A stretch of DNA of 64,000 nt from Leguminivora glycinivorella (GCF_023078275.1 NC_062971.1:3472001-3536000), one strand, 5' to 3'; shown: positions 11,159-22,905, numbered from the stretch's first letter. Notes: a model not told the origin generated them from the letters alone. Numbers and translations: made by a program.

Positions 11159-12086
11159 CACCGTGTCCAATAAGTCCGAATACTCACATTTTACCTCAGT
11201 TCTAAAGATATAGGGATCACAGGCCATCAAATTCTTATTTAAACTAAAGAGTATATTCCTCTTAATAAAATACAAGCACAAAGTACATGAAATTTCCGAA
11301 GTGTCTAAGAAAAACAAAGAGGTAAAGTGCCAACAAAATACTTGCTCGGCACGCAGGTGACGAGTTATTTTTTATAAGGAGAATCTGTATGTGATAAAAC
11401 AGACGCCACGTGTCCAAAATAAACTATTATGGGTACCGAGGATAGATAACGTTCCGGGCAGCTAGAAAAATGTGCCTAGGTTCCAGAGCTCACCATCGGC
11501 CCAGGTGTGGGATGCAGTATGTAAGCGAGGTAAACTACCTTCAGTACTTACAGATAAAAGCGTTAAAATCAACGTTTTTTTCTTTAAAACCAAGGTTTTT
11601 GAGAAAAAAAATGCCTTAAAGTTAAAAAGGATGCTTGGGAATGAGTATCATGTGTCCCAACAAGACGCACCTCCAGCACATTCGGCAAATGGTATTCTAG
11701 CGTAGTTTCAGACTAATTTGGCAGTTTTTTATCCGAAACATGAGTGGCCACCCAGGCCTCCAGGTTTAGGCCTATTAGACTATTTTGTATGGTCATACAT
11801 GCTTTGAAGACTAATTTTTTATAAAATCATAAACCTAGATTATTTCAAAAAGGTTATCGAGAGTTTTTGGGATGAAATGTGAAGAAAACGGTGCGTGCCG
11901 CGTGTGATCCGTTTGAGAAGCGTTTGAGGCTGGTAAACAAGTTAATGCTGGAGTTATTCCAAAACATTTGTTGTGAATGTAGTAAATAAGAATGTCATTC
12001 ATAAAATATAATAATAATGTAGTAACTATTTGTTCATTTTGTTTTATTGGCTATTTGTGCTGTATTCAAACTTATTGGACACGGTG
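11159..12086 (+). mobile_element. maT-type (DD37D) mariner relic
   Basis: The 25-bp terminal inverted repeats start CACCGTGTCCAATAAGT on the left and are inverted at the right end, with two mismatches. Each end abuts a TA (11157-11158 and 12087-12088), the target of Tc1/mariner elements. At 928 bp it is shorter than a full element of about 1.3 kb, and its transposase is broken. Confidence 0.88.
11472..11807 (+). pseudogene. Degraded mariner (maT) transposase C-terminal part
   Basis: In one frame the translation contains VSQQDAPPAHS, the second catalytic Asp block of Tc1/mariner transposases (Asp codon 11664-11666). It then has WPPRPPGLGLLDYFVW, the third block (Asp codon 11778-11780). There are 37 residues between the two Asp, the DD37D spacing of the maT family known from insects. 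An in-frame TAG at 11703-11705 separates them and a TGA closes the frame at 11805-11807. The N-terminal DNA-binding region and first Asp are not recognisable. The enzyme would have cut and joined the element's ends; this copy cannot make it. Confidence 0.85.
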
Positions 12087-12088
12087 TA

Positions 12089-12995
12089 CATTTCAAGCGT
12101 ATTGCAGAATAGATACTCCTATTGGTTTCTTCATAGTTAACAAATTAAAACTAGGTGTTTTTTCTCCAATTATGGACGGCAGATCTCCAGTAATGGATCC
12201 CCCATTATGGACAGTGAAATAAGTTTAAAATTTTACTTTTAAAGCCAACTGATACTCAATGAGTCAATTTTATATACCATAAATACAATTAGTTTGGGTT
12301 ATTTTAACATAGGATTGTTTCTTGTAAATTTTGGTTTTGTAAATTGTTCCTTGTCCATCATAGGAGGTACGTAGTTTTTCGGTTCCAGTAATGGACACTC
12401 GCAAAATAACGCTATTTCTTTATATCTTTGGAGCAACAAACTAGTATGTTTTATACCTTATCTCATGCTTAATGCAGTAAGTAAAACGCATTCAAGTTTA
12501 CACCGAGCATTATTTTTTTATTATTTTATACGTGAACTCAACTCTCTTAACAACATTACTAAGAATTCGTCCTGATATTTTTTTCAGTAAACTGGTGAAT
12601 TTTATCTTGTCGCCAAATCCTTCAGAAATAGCCGAATTAATTGAAACTTCAAAATGAAACAGCTCTACAACTCTAGTTTATGGTACATAGCCGTCAGTTT
12701 TTAGAAACTAATTTTAGATACTTATTTTTAAGGATTTGTGTTTTTTTGTCCATAATGGCATCACCGTCCATTATGGGGTATTTCACCTTATATAAAAAAA
12801 TCCCCCGACATAGTGGAGCGATTTTCATAAAACATGGCCAAGAACACTCCCGACTTTTAAACAAAAAGAAAAAACTAAATCTAAATCGGTTCATCCGTTC
12901 AGGAGCTACGATGCCACAGACAGACACACACAAACAGACAGACAGACACGTCAAAATTATAACACCTAGTCGTTTTTGCGTCGGGGGTTAAAAAG
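12089..12995. repeat. Old dispersed element ending in TTTTTAACCCCCGACGC
   Basis: The right end reads ACACCTAGTCGTTTTTGCGT then CGGGGGTTAAAAA, preceded by an ACAGACAGACAG microsatellite at about 12911-12950. The inverse of this end is found again at 37397-37440. Inside, several variants of CCATTATGG recur (12170-12210, 12350-12400, 12750-12780), suggesting degraded internal repeats. No coding capacity. Confidence 0.5.
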
Positions 12996-13109
12996 GTATC
13001 ATTGAAAGACCTTTTGCTTTATGTATGCCTTTTTCTTGCATTCCGTTTACAAAGTTTGAACTTATTCTTCCGGTTCCTGTACAGTTGACTACAAATAAAT
13101 AAAATAAAT

Positions 13110-13310
13110 ATTATAGGACATTCTTACACATATTGACTGAGGCCTACGGTAAGATTAAGAAGGCTTGTGCTGTGGGTACTCAGACAACGATATATATAAT
13201 ATATAAATACTTACGAGTATATACATAGAAAACATCCATGACTCAGGAACAAATATCTGTGCTCATCACACAAATAAATGCCCTACTAATGATATATTTA
13301 AATATTAAAA
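13110..13310 (-). mobile_element. Retroposon 3' part (tRNA-SINE family with CATGACTCAGGAACAAATAT)
   Basis: On the minus strand the sequence carries a TTTGTGTGATGAGCACAGAT stretch, ATATTTGTTCCTGAGTCATG, a TATATA-rich centre and a GTCCTATAATATTTATTT tail. The same body occurs in plus orientation at 57165-57370 and minus at 58115-58280. Copies with the 5' head carry a tRNA-like GGTTCGAATCCCGG box, so I read it as a tRNA-derived SINE. This copy is truncated. Confidence 0.65.
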
Positions 13311-13483
13311 CCTTATTAAGTTAATGTCGGTGTCGTAAAGCAGCTATCCAGGTGGATAAACGGCGACGAACGACGATTACGACGCGAACAACAAACACAA
13401 CTTTTAACACTGTTCGTATTGTCTACGCTGGACGAGGTCTTGGCTAGTTCATGGTTACTGCATTTACCAGTTTAAGATGTAAC

Positions 13484-13757
13484 ATCATCATCATCCTCCT
13501 TGCGTTATCCGCTCCGCTGTGTCAACTAATCCAACGATTTGGCGTAGGCACTAGCACTAGTTTTACGAAAGCGACTGCCATCTGACCTTCCAACCCAAAG
13601 GGTAATAGGCCTTATTAGAATTAGTCCGGTTTCCTCACGATGTTTTCCTTCACCGAAAACACATAAGTTCCGAAAAACTTATTGGTACGAGTCGGGGTTC
13701 GAACCCGCGACCTCCGGATTGGTAATCGCACGCTCTTACCGGTAGGCCACCAGCGGT
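13484..13757 (-). mobile_element. tRNA-derived SINE with GAT-type tail
   Basis: The minus-strand head (13757 to about 13680) reads GCTGGTGGCCTACCGGTAAG and later GGTCGCGGGTTCGAACCCCG. These match the RNA polymerase III A and B boxes of a tRNA. The body follows, with CGGTGAAGGAAAACATCGTG, and the copy ends in (GAT)n at 13484-13496. The absence of a foldable acceptor stem and the long body make it a SINE, not a tRNA gene. Confidence 0.75.
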
Positions 13758-13856
13758 TATTTTCAGTGTAATACATTTACCAAATAATATTTCAAATTAT
13801 AAGTTTTTTACATTTTCAACTGAAAATGTAAGTTTATTTTCATGAATATAATGATA

Positions 13857-14083
13857 CTAGTTTTGCCCGCGGCTTCGCTCGCGTTAGAAAGAGACAAAAA
13901 GTATCCTATGTCACTCTACATCCCTTCAACTGTCTCCACCTAAAAAAATCATGTCGATTCGTCGCTCCGTTTTGCCGTGAAAGACGGACAAACAAACTGT
14001 GTCTGTTTGTTTGTCCGTCTTTCCACTTATAATATTAGTATGGATACACACACTTCCCCATTTATAATATTAGTAAGTATGGA
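13857..14083 (-). mobile_element. Non-autonomous Helitron, copy 3, with duplicated 5' end
   Basis: The minus strand ends in CTAG at 13857-13860 after GAGCGAAGCCGCGGGCAAAA. The 5' start TCCATACTTACTAATATTA lies at 14083, and a second internal TCCATACTAATATTATAA start lies near 14040. The 5' terminal segment is therefore duplicated, which Helitron-type transposition often produces. Confidence 0.7.
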
Positions 14084-15624
14084 TAAGAAACTAAGATTAA
14101 ACTTAAAAGCTAGCTAATGTCTAAAATAGGCCGTTGAGGCATTGTACCAAGGATACTGGCGATATTTCCTCGGTGTATAGCAATTCTCGTACAACTTGGT
14201 TGCTGGTGTACTATGTACATAATTAGGTTTATTTCAAATATAAGTTTGATCTAGGAATGGTGTTATACATATTAGGTTCTGTGTTTTCCTAGGTTTTATG
14301 ATCAAACTGGACTTTAATATATAAACAACAGTTTTATCGAATCATATCTTGCTCTAGCATGTTTACTGACTGAGTTAGATTTTATTTAGGGTGTTCATAA
14401 TAGAGGATTTTGTATAAAATACCTACTGGTGTTTCTTTTATTTAATCATTTAGTCATTTATTTAATATTGCATTGTCATGTACATAATAAGGTGTTAATT
14501 TACATTTGATTCCAGTTCATGACACCCTGTAAGGGCACACAATATATAACTTAATTTAAGTAACACATTACATAAAAGTCAATATCAATGATTAATTTAG
14601 GAATGTTAACAATAGGTATCTATGTTGTTTTAGACATTCGCTGATTTAATTAATTTGTCAAGTTATTAATATAGATATTAATTTAATATAATAAATGTCA
14701 TTTTATAATAGTATGATTGTAGAAATATAAAAGATTATGAGTTAAAAGTCCTAAACCAATTCGATGTCACATTAAACTAGTGTTAAATCTTCAAGGAATG
14801 ATTCGACTGTGTAGTAGCATTTTTCTAATAGTAGGCATTTCAGTTTAGAAATTTTTAAGCGGGAGTATTTCGATAAGCGTTCGACATGTTTCGGTTCGTA
14901 GGTATTTTTAAATATGTATGTCACCATTATGCACCAGCCGGGCATAATCTGATCCAGAATAATCCGTTTCCGTTACATTTTCTCGGAAACGTACGCTTTC
15001 GTCATGTTTTAGTCAGCCCTCAGTGTTTCAGAGAAAATAGGATCTGAACTGATATTAATTAGACCTAAAGTTGTCTGCTCGGTTCGGACTTTAATACACA
15101 TTGAAAATGAGCTATGGATACGATATAAATTGGATTTATCACAGTCGACAGTGACGATCTAAATCGTATCTAGAGCTCATTTGAAACGTTTCAGGTTTTA
15201 TGTGAATGAATGAAGTCGCACACCACACGTTGACTGGGACTTTTAGTAACATTTGTCAAATTGTCAATCCGATATTTTTTTAGTTTTATACGTTTTCTAT
15301 ATTTTGGATGGCTCCTCTGCTCGCTCATGGAAGGTAATACTTCTGTGGCACTAAACCGCTGCTTTACGCACTTGTGACTTTGTATTCCGCAGATGTATAT
15401 CATACATTTAAACGTTTTTACGCCGACAGTAAACTTGTGAGGCGTTATCTCACTTAGTTCACACTCGTTCGCGACGTCGTAAAATATGAAAAGCATCCGA
15501 AATAAAGGTGACGCGTAAAACTCGCCGACGATAACGGTATACGGTGCACGTAAAGAATTTAAGACGAGCGTAAAGTTTTATTTTGTTTGCGTTGATCCGA
15601 TGGTTCCCTGACGCTGTGCAGTAC
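14084..15624. other. No gene recognised
   Basis: AT-rich sequence with no supported coding exon or repeat family. The 101-codon minus-strand frame at 15191-15496 shows no domain. Confidence 0.4.
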
Positions 15625-16145
15625 TAGGGTTGCAAATAGAAAAAAAAACAAATGTTTTTTTTTTCAGAATTATGAAAAAAAACATGTCAAAAAAACCAAG
15701 CACCATGGTTTTTTTCTAAATATGTTTTTTTTTCAGATGATCAAATAAAACGACAATAACGGTTTTTCGTCATTTGTAACGTTTCAATAACAATAAAGTG
15801 TATTTTAATTCAATAAACATTCAGTATGCAAACATTGCAAACGTTTATTGGGGAATCCCCGATGTGGCGTGGAGCGTGGAGAGGAGATGGTGTTGCCAAC
15901 AGTAAATAGACTAACTGCAGATTGTGTAAATGTTAGTTTTATGAAACCAGAAATTAAAGTTATTAAATTAAATTCGTTTAATAGTTAACATAAAGTCTAA
16001 AAAAACGTATAAAAGTATTAACAAAGTTTGAGATTTCGTCCTTTAGAAAAAAAAAATACTCCAGAAAAAAAAACTGCTTTTTTCACGGTCTTTTTTCATG
16101 TTTTTTTCAAGCCAGAAAAAAACCCGTTTTTCTGCAACTCTATGT
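15625..16145. repeat. Poly-A/poly-T rich repeat with TTGCA ends
   Basis: The block opens AGGGTTGCAAATAGAAAAA and closes GTTTTTCTGCAACTCT, a weak inverted pair, with several long A or T runs between. It may be an old inverted-repeat element. Boundaries are approximate and nothing is encoded. Confidence 0.4.
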
Positions 16146-17262
16146 AGTACCAAAATTGAAATTGATTTTCCTGGCTTTAAAGGACTACCCGTGCGAAATC
16201 CATTTTCTCTTAAAATGGTAGTCCTGTTACTGAATTCAAATAAATCTAATTTGTATATAACAATTAGAGCAACTTGGTCGAAAATCCAAAAGATAGTTAA
16301 TTGCCTTCGACCTTCGACCGTGAGACAGTGACTTTTTTTGTGTTTATTTAAATGGGGAATGCTATGTGGGAAAATTCTCGGTCGGTAACGAACGTACTTC
16401 TGTGACAATGTTGGCTGTGAAAGCGATAAGATATATCTTTGTTTGGTTCCGTCACTGTTACTACAATGTTAAATGTAACAAACAATTTTTTTTTACAGGG
16501 GTAAATAAATGTACTATAAATAACAAACAAAACAAATTAAAACTATTCTAAACTAAAAGTTAACAGCTAAACTAAACTAAAAGGGGTTGAACAAAAAATT
16601 GTTCCTAAATATAATTGTAGTAAGTAGGTATTTGTAGTTTTTATACTGCATTTGATTTCGACATGATTTCGTATGGGTTATAAAAACGTTGCATCTATTA
16701 CTTGCTCGTATCCCTTGGTTATTATTATAACATTCAGCGCCAGACCCTTACTTCTCGGCGTCTGTATTAATGTACTTATAATGTAATGCACTTGACGGGC
16801 AGGTGTAGGTTAGGATGGCTCCATTACTCCTGATATTGTGGGAGATACCTGATTACAATCAACTTGATATGCGTCGAGCTCGGATATCAAGTTGATTGTA
16901 ATACGATACGAATACCTTATTAATACCTAGGTTTGGAAAGTGAAACATATGTTGTTTGTTGATTAGGTTAGTGAGGATGACTCACGTAGACAGTTCAACT
17001 CTGTCTTTAAGTAGCTATCTTCCGACCTTTGAGATACGTAATACTTACTCAATGTGAGATACTGACCTCCCGATTACATTGAATTGGTGTAGCTTAACCA
17101 TTTTTTTTTTAAATAAACCATTTGTTTCAGTTAAGCAAATAAATGTACCTATTTCAAATAATTTTCATAAAAAAAAGTCGGACCTACAGTCATTTCCGAA
17201 ACGTGTGAATTCACGTCAATACTTTCTTTTATCAGTATTACACGGAGTAGGTAAACGTTTCG
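16146..17262. other. No gene recognised; 19-bp hairpin inside
   Basis: AT-rich DNA. ATTACAATCAACTTGATAT at 16852-16870 is perfectly inverted at 16884-16902 around a 13-base loop. Confidence 0.5.
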
Positions 17263-18260
17263 TGGCAGCGGCAGCGCACACTGCAGAGAGCGCACGTGGA
17301 CACCGGCGCGGCGCCACAGAATATATAATAGCACAAGTAAAGAAGGCCCACTGCTTTGATGTTTCCGAAATGCCGCCTTTTTAAATACCTACAACATTCT
17401 TACAAAGAAACGAGCCGCACGTGCGCGGCGTCCGGTGATAGGGTTACCAATGGATCCAAACGAATTAATAGGTACTCACATTAAATGTTATATTATTATA
17501 TTCAAGTCTTGAGTACTTTCTAGGTATATACGCTGTATTTATATATTTTTGTTCAAGGTTCCAACATCACAAGCCTTATTGAACTTTTCCGTGGGACTTA
17601 ATCAGTAGTAGATCTGTATAAGAATATCCTTTGGTATTTATTTTATTCAATATGTCTATTTAATTAAGTATTATTAGCCATTCCACCCGCGGACATCGCT
17701 TAAAAAACCTCGCGACGTAAAGTAACAATAGAAAGTGCGAACGTGCATTCCGTGAGAATGTGCGCCACCCCTGAGTAGGCCGCGAACTCGTGGCCACAGC
17801 TCACGGCCGCCAGGATATACTTGTAGCGCGGCGATAGGATAGCGGAATGAGCCGCCCCTGGCAGCGCCAGCGGACGCGTCTGTGTGCGTGAGCTAGGTAT
17901 GCATACAACTACAACTGGCCCCGTAGCCGAATGGCATTTCTCCGACGCCAAACGAAAGCGACACGCCGCTGGCTCTGTCGCGCCAATAACGCAAGCGCGA
18001 TAGAGATAGATATCTACTAGCGCTTCGTTTCGTGAGCGATTGTGCCATTCGGCTAGCCTCCCTGCTGTAGGCACCGCCCCGCCCCCCCTCAGCGCGTCCT
18101 CTGCGGCGCGGCGATAATCACCTAGCCCTAAGACCCTGGTTTCTCTGGCCCGTCACACGCGCCCGGCGGCATTTGGATGTGAGCCGCATGTGCCGCTGTG
18201 CCACACGCTGTCGGTCGCGGGTGCGTGGGTTTTCTGACCCTTGGTCACCCGTCGTTGGCG
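17263..18260. other. GC- and CpG-rich block without a recognised gene
   Basis: This stretch is clearly richer in G, C and CpG than its surroundings (17263-17450 and 18060-18260 above all). It is split by a MITE at 17918-18061. It could be an old CpG-rich promoter, first exon or part of a GC-rich retroposon. The minus-strand 124-codon frame at 17700-18074 runs through the MITE and is not credible. Confidence 0.35.
17918..18061 (-). mobile_element. CTG-flanked TAGCCGAATGGCA MITE, copy 2
   Basis: The inverse ends GGCCCCGTAGCCGAATGGCA and TGCCATTCGGCTAGCC are flanked by CTG at 17915-17917 and 18062-18064. It is slightly shorter than the 154-bp form. Same family as the copies at 10672, 23524, 26422, 30248 and 30405. 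Confidence 0.85.
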
Positions 18261-18748
18261 ACGGAACTCAGAAGCTCTGGTAGACTGATTTTTGAACTGT
18301 TGTGTTGTGCTCTGATCAAAATGAATGCAAAAATACTTACATTGTAATTCTTAGAGGAAGAAGATTATACGCGACTTAATCCGTCCATATAAATATTGAT
18401 ATTACCCAAAAAAAAGAGACAGTCAAACGATATTTTTGTATGAAACCGGCAAAAAGAAAGTGAAATTTTTAACTTGGTACTCAAACACTTGCATTGTAGT
18501 AAAGAAAAAATTACATCATATATTCGATTAAGTATATCGAAAACAGTTCACAGAAGTACAATTCATCCATTGAATTACTATGTACTAACATACTAGAAAT
18601 TACACCCCAAACAAAGTCTGTGCTCCGGCCGGCAGCGCGCGGCGCATGCGTGGGGAGGTACCGTGTCATAGAGTAAGACTTGACCAATGACCACCTAGAC
18701 CCGACACTCTTAGTGTAGACCTTTTTTATACTTTTTGTAAAATACTAA
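18261..18748. other. No gene recognised
   Basis: AT-rich sequence; no domain, RNA or repeat was recognised. Confidence 0.4.
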
Positions 18749-18885
18749 CCCCTTATTCATAAACGCACACTAAAGTTATCAAGCCGATAAAGTTCGTTTG
18801 TCCCTTTTCGGCGTATTGGTGTGATAGAAAGGGACAAACGAACTTTATCGGCTTGATAACTTTAGTGAACGTTTATGAATAAAGG
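18749..18885. mobile_element. Near-palindromic MITE flanked by TAA
   Basis: The ends CCCCTTATTCATAAACG and CGTTTATGAATAAAGGGG are inverted. The match continues through ACTAAAGTTATCAAGCC and GATAAAGTTCGTTTGTCCC, giving arms of about 57 bp in a 137-bp element. TAA adjoins both ends, as expected for a Harbinger-like 3-bp duplication. No ORF. Confidence 0.75.
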
Positions 18886-18888
18886 GGT

Positions 18889-19711
18889 AAGGAGTTTAAT
18901 TTTAGCACTATCATACATTGTGCTATGTTTAAGTTCTACTAAGTAAAACAAAAATACATTATTGATTTTTTTCATATGCCTAATTTAATTGCCCTTGAAG
19001 AAAATCATAGGTTATTATTGTATGAAAATATCGATTACAACTCGTGTTAGAACTGTGTAGTATTCATAAGTATAACGTGAAATAAATTTAACATTTCTCT
19101 TTTATATATTACAAACAGAATATAATCACAATTACTATACTTCATTACCTACACGTCAAGTCTGTGCGATTATGATGCGATTAATCTATGATTTCGTTCA
19201 ACAAAATGGCAGCGATAACTTCGCGTTTGAGGAGCGCGTCCCTTCATTGAAATAATTACTTAAAAAAAGATCGATTAACATAGCGTGTATACTAACCGAT
19301 GAAATGTGACACGTCAGTTTTATTCGATTTTCTCGTATGGCTTAAACAGCATCTTGTTGCGCAGGAAGGCATTTTTACATTTTATTTGTGTGCAGGCAGA
19401 AACATAAGTCCAATGGACTTATGTTTGTAGCGCAAACGTTTTGCTCGCAGTGTCCTCTCTAGTATTACCTCAATGAGTTCATCATTATCTTTAGTGAAGT
19501 CAGTCATTTTCCATATCAAGACGCCACCCGCCGTCCGTTGCTATTGTACAAAACGAATACAGACCGTCGCGTGCGGCGTGTGACCTTCGCCCGTCGAACC
19601 ACCCGCCGCCGGCGACGTTTCAAAGAAACCACCCTCAAACATTTCCGAACAAAACATTCGAACGTCGTCAGTCGCGGACCCGCGTAAAAAACCACAACAC
19701 ATTCTATGAAC
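18889..19711. other. No gene recognised; CpG-rich patch at 19520-19690
   Basis: Mostly AT-rich. The patch at 19520-19690 has many CGs and overlapping minus-strand frames of 65-68 codons rich in Arg, which show no domain. Confidence 0.35.
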
Positions 19712-20676
19712 ATTGGTCAAGTGCGAGTCGGTTTTCGACTTTTCCATACAAAGAACTCATGAGCGCCTGAACGACTGTGATGGCAAAGTTAACTTTTCGC
19801 ACTTTCAAGACTTTACGTATATATCTCGGAAACGATAAGAGATAGAGCAAAATGGACTTCAGATTTGGGCTGTCGTTGGCACAAATTCTATGTTTTCGTC
19901 AACAGAGACCTTTTTTGGACCGATTTGAACAAAATTTTGCTCAGTCCACTTACAAACGGTCTTAAGCGCCTCCTTTTTAGTAGAAACTTAAGTCATTTTG
20001 GCAAATGAAAAAAAAATTGAACAATTTCTAAAAAGAAAAAGACAGAAATGAATTTCTTTCTACCTGTCCATCACGCTTACAAAATTTTAAGACGTTTAGT
20101 ACTGCTTGCAGCGTCAGTGAGTGAAAATCTTAATTTGAGTTTTTTTCTCGTAAGTCCGACTTACGCTTGACTGTAGATTTCTAATAGGTTTTCCTGTAAT
20201 CTACAGGTAGAGGGCTATCTCGTGTATTTTTTTGAAAATTTTACGCTAAGTAGTTTCGGAGATAAGGGGGGAATGGTCATTTTTTGTCTATTTTCTTAAA
20301 TTACTTCTAAAGTACCAAAATTAAAAATTAAAAAAAAAATATATTTCAAATGCTCATAAAATGCTCTTTCATTTGGTATATAACACAATATAGTTTTAAT
20401 AACTTTGATTTTTAATTTTCAAGTTTACCCCCCAAAAGTGACCCCTATGATTAAATTTCATTTAATTAAATTACATGTCCGTCTTTGGGCCACAGGTTTA
20501 CATATGTGTACCAAATTTCAAGTAAATCGGTCCAGTAGTTTCGGAGAAATCGGCTGTAACAGAGGGACAGACAGACACACGAGTGATCCTATAAGGGTTC
20601 CGTTTTTCCTCTTTGAGGTACGGAACCCTAATATAAGGGTTCCGTTTTTCCTCTTTGAGGTACGGAACCCTAAAAA
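19712..20676. repeat. Long copy of the GGGTTCCGT repeat family
   Basis: It begins GGTCAAGTGCGAGTCGGTTT and ends in TACGGAACCCTAAAAAC, the same terminal motifs as at 825-1040 (inverted) and 54027-54565. At the 3' end a palindromic unit of about 46 bp is present twice. The copy appears about 0.96 kb long and non-coding. Confidence 0.6.
20592..20676. repeat. Tandem pair of GGGTTCCGT...ACGGAACCC hairpins
   Basis: The unit ATAAGGGTTCCGTTTTTCCT followed by CTTTGAGGTACGGAACCCTA occurs twice in direct succession. Each unit can form a hairpin from AGGGTTCCGT and ACGGAACCCT. Confidence 0.8.
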
Positions 20677-20680
20677 CAAT

Positions 20681-21694
20681 GGAAGCAAACTTAGGCGGAT
20701 AAAACAATGCAACATAAATAATGTTGGTTTAGAATTGTCTCAATGTAGAAAAAAAAACCGTTGTAGTAAGAGATAAACAAAAAAATGCCGAAAAACTCCT
20801 ACGGTCAGGGCAAGCTCATACTAGCATAGGTTGCCTTTTCACATAATATGCAACTTATGCGAGATAACATTATTATCTGTAACGGTTCACACTGTTCAAT
20901 CCAAATTGAGGTCCCAAAGGGGTTGAATTGATAAAATTGTGGGCTTCCGCTATAACATATTTGGCAATTATTATTTAATAGGAATTTGCGGTTATTGGGA
21001 CCAAACCTCGATATACTCTGATTATATGTTTCAGACCCTCTGCGAGCATTAAATTATTCACCCGCGACCACATTCAGACCCTTACGCTCGATTAACTGTG
21101 ATCATTTTGATTTTATAGAAAATCTTGATTGCGAAATAAATCATTAAATGTTTTAAGACATCTGCAAGTGACACTTCATTTATATTAAAAAAAAAAAACA
21201 GAAACCACTAATAGGAATAATAAAACAAAATGTTATACTATGGCGTTAGAGAGTTTTCACATTATCCGATGTAGGTGAATGTTAAAGGCAAATGTCAAAC
21301 TTGTCAAAGATGGCGCCTTTATTATATAGATTATCAGTCCTAATTTATATTAAGTATGTAACAAAGAAAGAGAACAGCGGCCTCAAAGGGAAAAGGTTTT
21401 CATCATCATTAGCCACAGCATCTTTGGAGATGATAGTTGCAATGACTAAAATAAGGAGGTATCCTGAGGAGCAGTCTACATCGGTTATGAAAGTTATGAT
21501 GGTTGTACAAACCACTTGATCGACATTTCTTGCCATATTTCTGCATCGATCAAAAATATGCCTTGAATCCTGGGGTCCCAGCAGCTCTACGGAGTCGCTT
21601 CTGTTTGAGTTGATCCAACAAGGTTTTACTAGAACAAAAATACACATTTAGTTTCCGTGACATCTACGCTATCGACATAACTTATTCTAATACA
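20681..21694. other. No gene recognised; half MITE at about 21251-21320
   Basis: AT-rich sequence. GAGTTTTCACATTATCCGATG followed by AAGATGGCGCCTTT at 21251-21320 resembles half of the Harbinger-like MITE. Overlapping frames near 21292-21647 have no domain. Confidence 0.45.
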
Positions 21695-21805
21695 AATCAC
21701 GGTAAAGGGCTCTAAGTTTTGTAGGTATTTATTATTTCCTTTATTTATTTTCAATCTTAAGGAAATAATAAATACCTACAAAACTTAGAGCCCTTTACCG
21801 TGATT
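21695..21805. repeat. Perfect 47-bp inverted repeat (hairpin)
   Basis: The left arm at 21695-21741 begins AATCACGGTAAAGGGCTCTA. It is perfectly complementary to the right arm at 21759-21805, with a 17-base spacer. No mismatch separates the arms, which suggests a recent inverted duplication, a young palindromic MITE, or a hairpin RNA locus. Confidence 0.9.
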
Positions 21806-21817
21806 TATTATTATTAT

Positions 21818-22018
21818 ACCTTAGTCGCACCTGATGAAAAGTGACGACAACGCCGAAGTTGTGGCTCACTGGTTCAGTAATAGCCTATTCATTCTTAACT
21901 TGAATACAACCAGACTGTGTTCGGCCGGGAATACAGATGAGGGGAGAATGTTCCATTCCTTAGCAGTAGCAAAAAAGAGGCAAACCTTTTCGTGCGAATG
22001 AAAGGTAGGTCGACATGG
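21818..22018. repeat. Interspersed repeat 'TTAGTCGCACCTGATG', copy 2
   Basis: It shares CTTAGTCGCACCTGATG, GCCGAAGTTGTGGCTC, CCGGGAATACAGATGAGG and GGTAGGTCGACA with the copy at 8931-9156, in the same orientation. Confidence 0.65.
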
Positions 22019-22905
22019 TTATAACAACCTTTTTTCTCAGCCAAACCACGGATCCAATCACTCAATTCACCTTATCAACTCCAATACTGATTGAGTGACC
22101 GTAATATTTATAATATCAAGCGCTCAGTACAAAATAAACGTCCCAAGTCCTCCGCAAAAAACTGGACATACGACTATCTTCCATAATGATAATTTTCAGA
22201 ACTTACTGGAACAATTTTCACATTATTGCAGCCTTTTAACGCCTCAAAGAGCTATAATCGGAATTGCAATTGAAATTGAAATGGAATGGAAACTGGGGGC
22301 ATTTATTCTGTATTTTGAATGAGTTCCGTTTAAAAAATACTTTTCATTGATATTTCAAATAGGTACTTGAAGAATAGGACAATGTGAAAAATGTGACATT
22401 ACGATACAAGTGCGTAGAAGAGTAAGTTCGAAACGAGTAGCGATAAATTAAGACACGACCGAAGGCAGTGTTTTACATCACCACGAGTACCTAAATACAA
22501 CGACAAGACAAAATAAACGGCAAATGTAAAAATTGTTAAATAATTTCGCATGAATGCGTTTCATTTTGTAAGAAATGTCAATATAATCTAATCAAGGTCG
22601 GGCAACGCCAGTCCGGTTGCTGAAACTATTGTAAATAACTTTTTAAACCAGTTACGTTCGGTGGGTAAGCACCTAAGCACTGAGACAGCTGTTACTAAGG
22701 AACTCGAAGACTTAACTTTGTTTGTTAGGTTACTTAGCGTTATAAACATTCAACAAAACTTTCATACTCTGACGAATTTAATTTTGAGCATTGGGAACAG
22801 AGAAAAAAATTCTGTGTGGAGTCCCTCCGCGCCGAGCGGAAAAAGTCGCAATTCGTTGTTTTTTCAAAATTAGAGTTAGCATCACTGAGCGTTATACGTT
22901 TAACG
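22019..22905. other. No gene recognised
   Basis: AT-rich DNA with short unsupported frames only. Confidence 0.4.

Noticed and set aside
13680..13757. Possible tRNA gene on the minus strand
   Set aside because: A and B boxes are present, but there is no acceptor stem pairing and a long SINE body follows, so it is a SINE head.
17263..18260. CpG-rich block as a promoter with first exon
   Set aside because: No start codon context, splice donor or conserved frame could be tied to it, and a MITE interrupts it.
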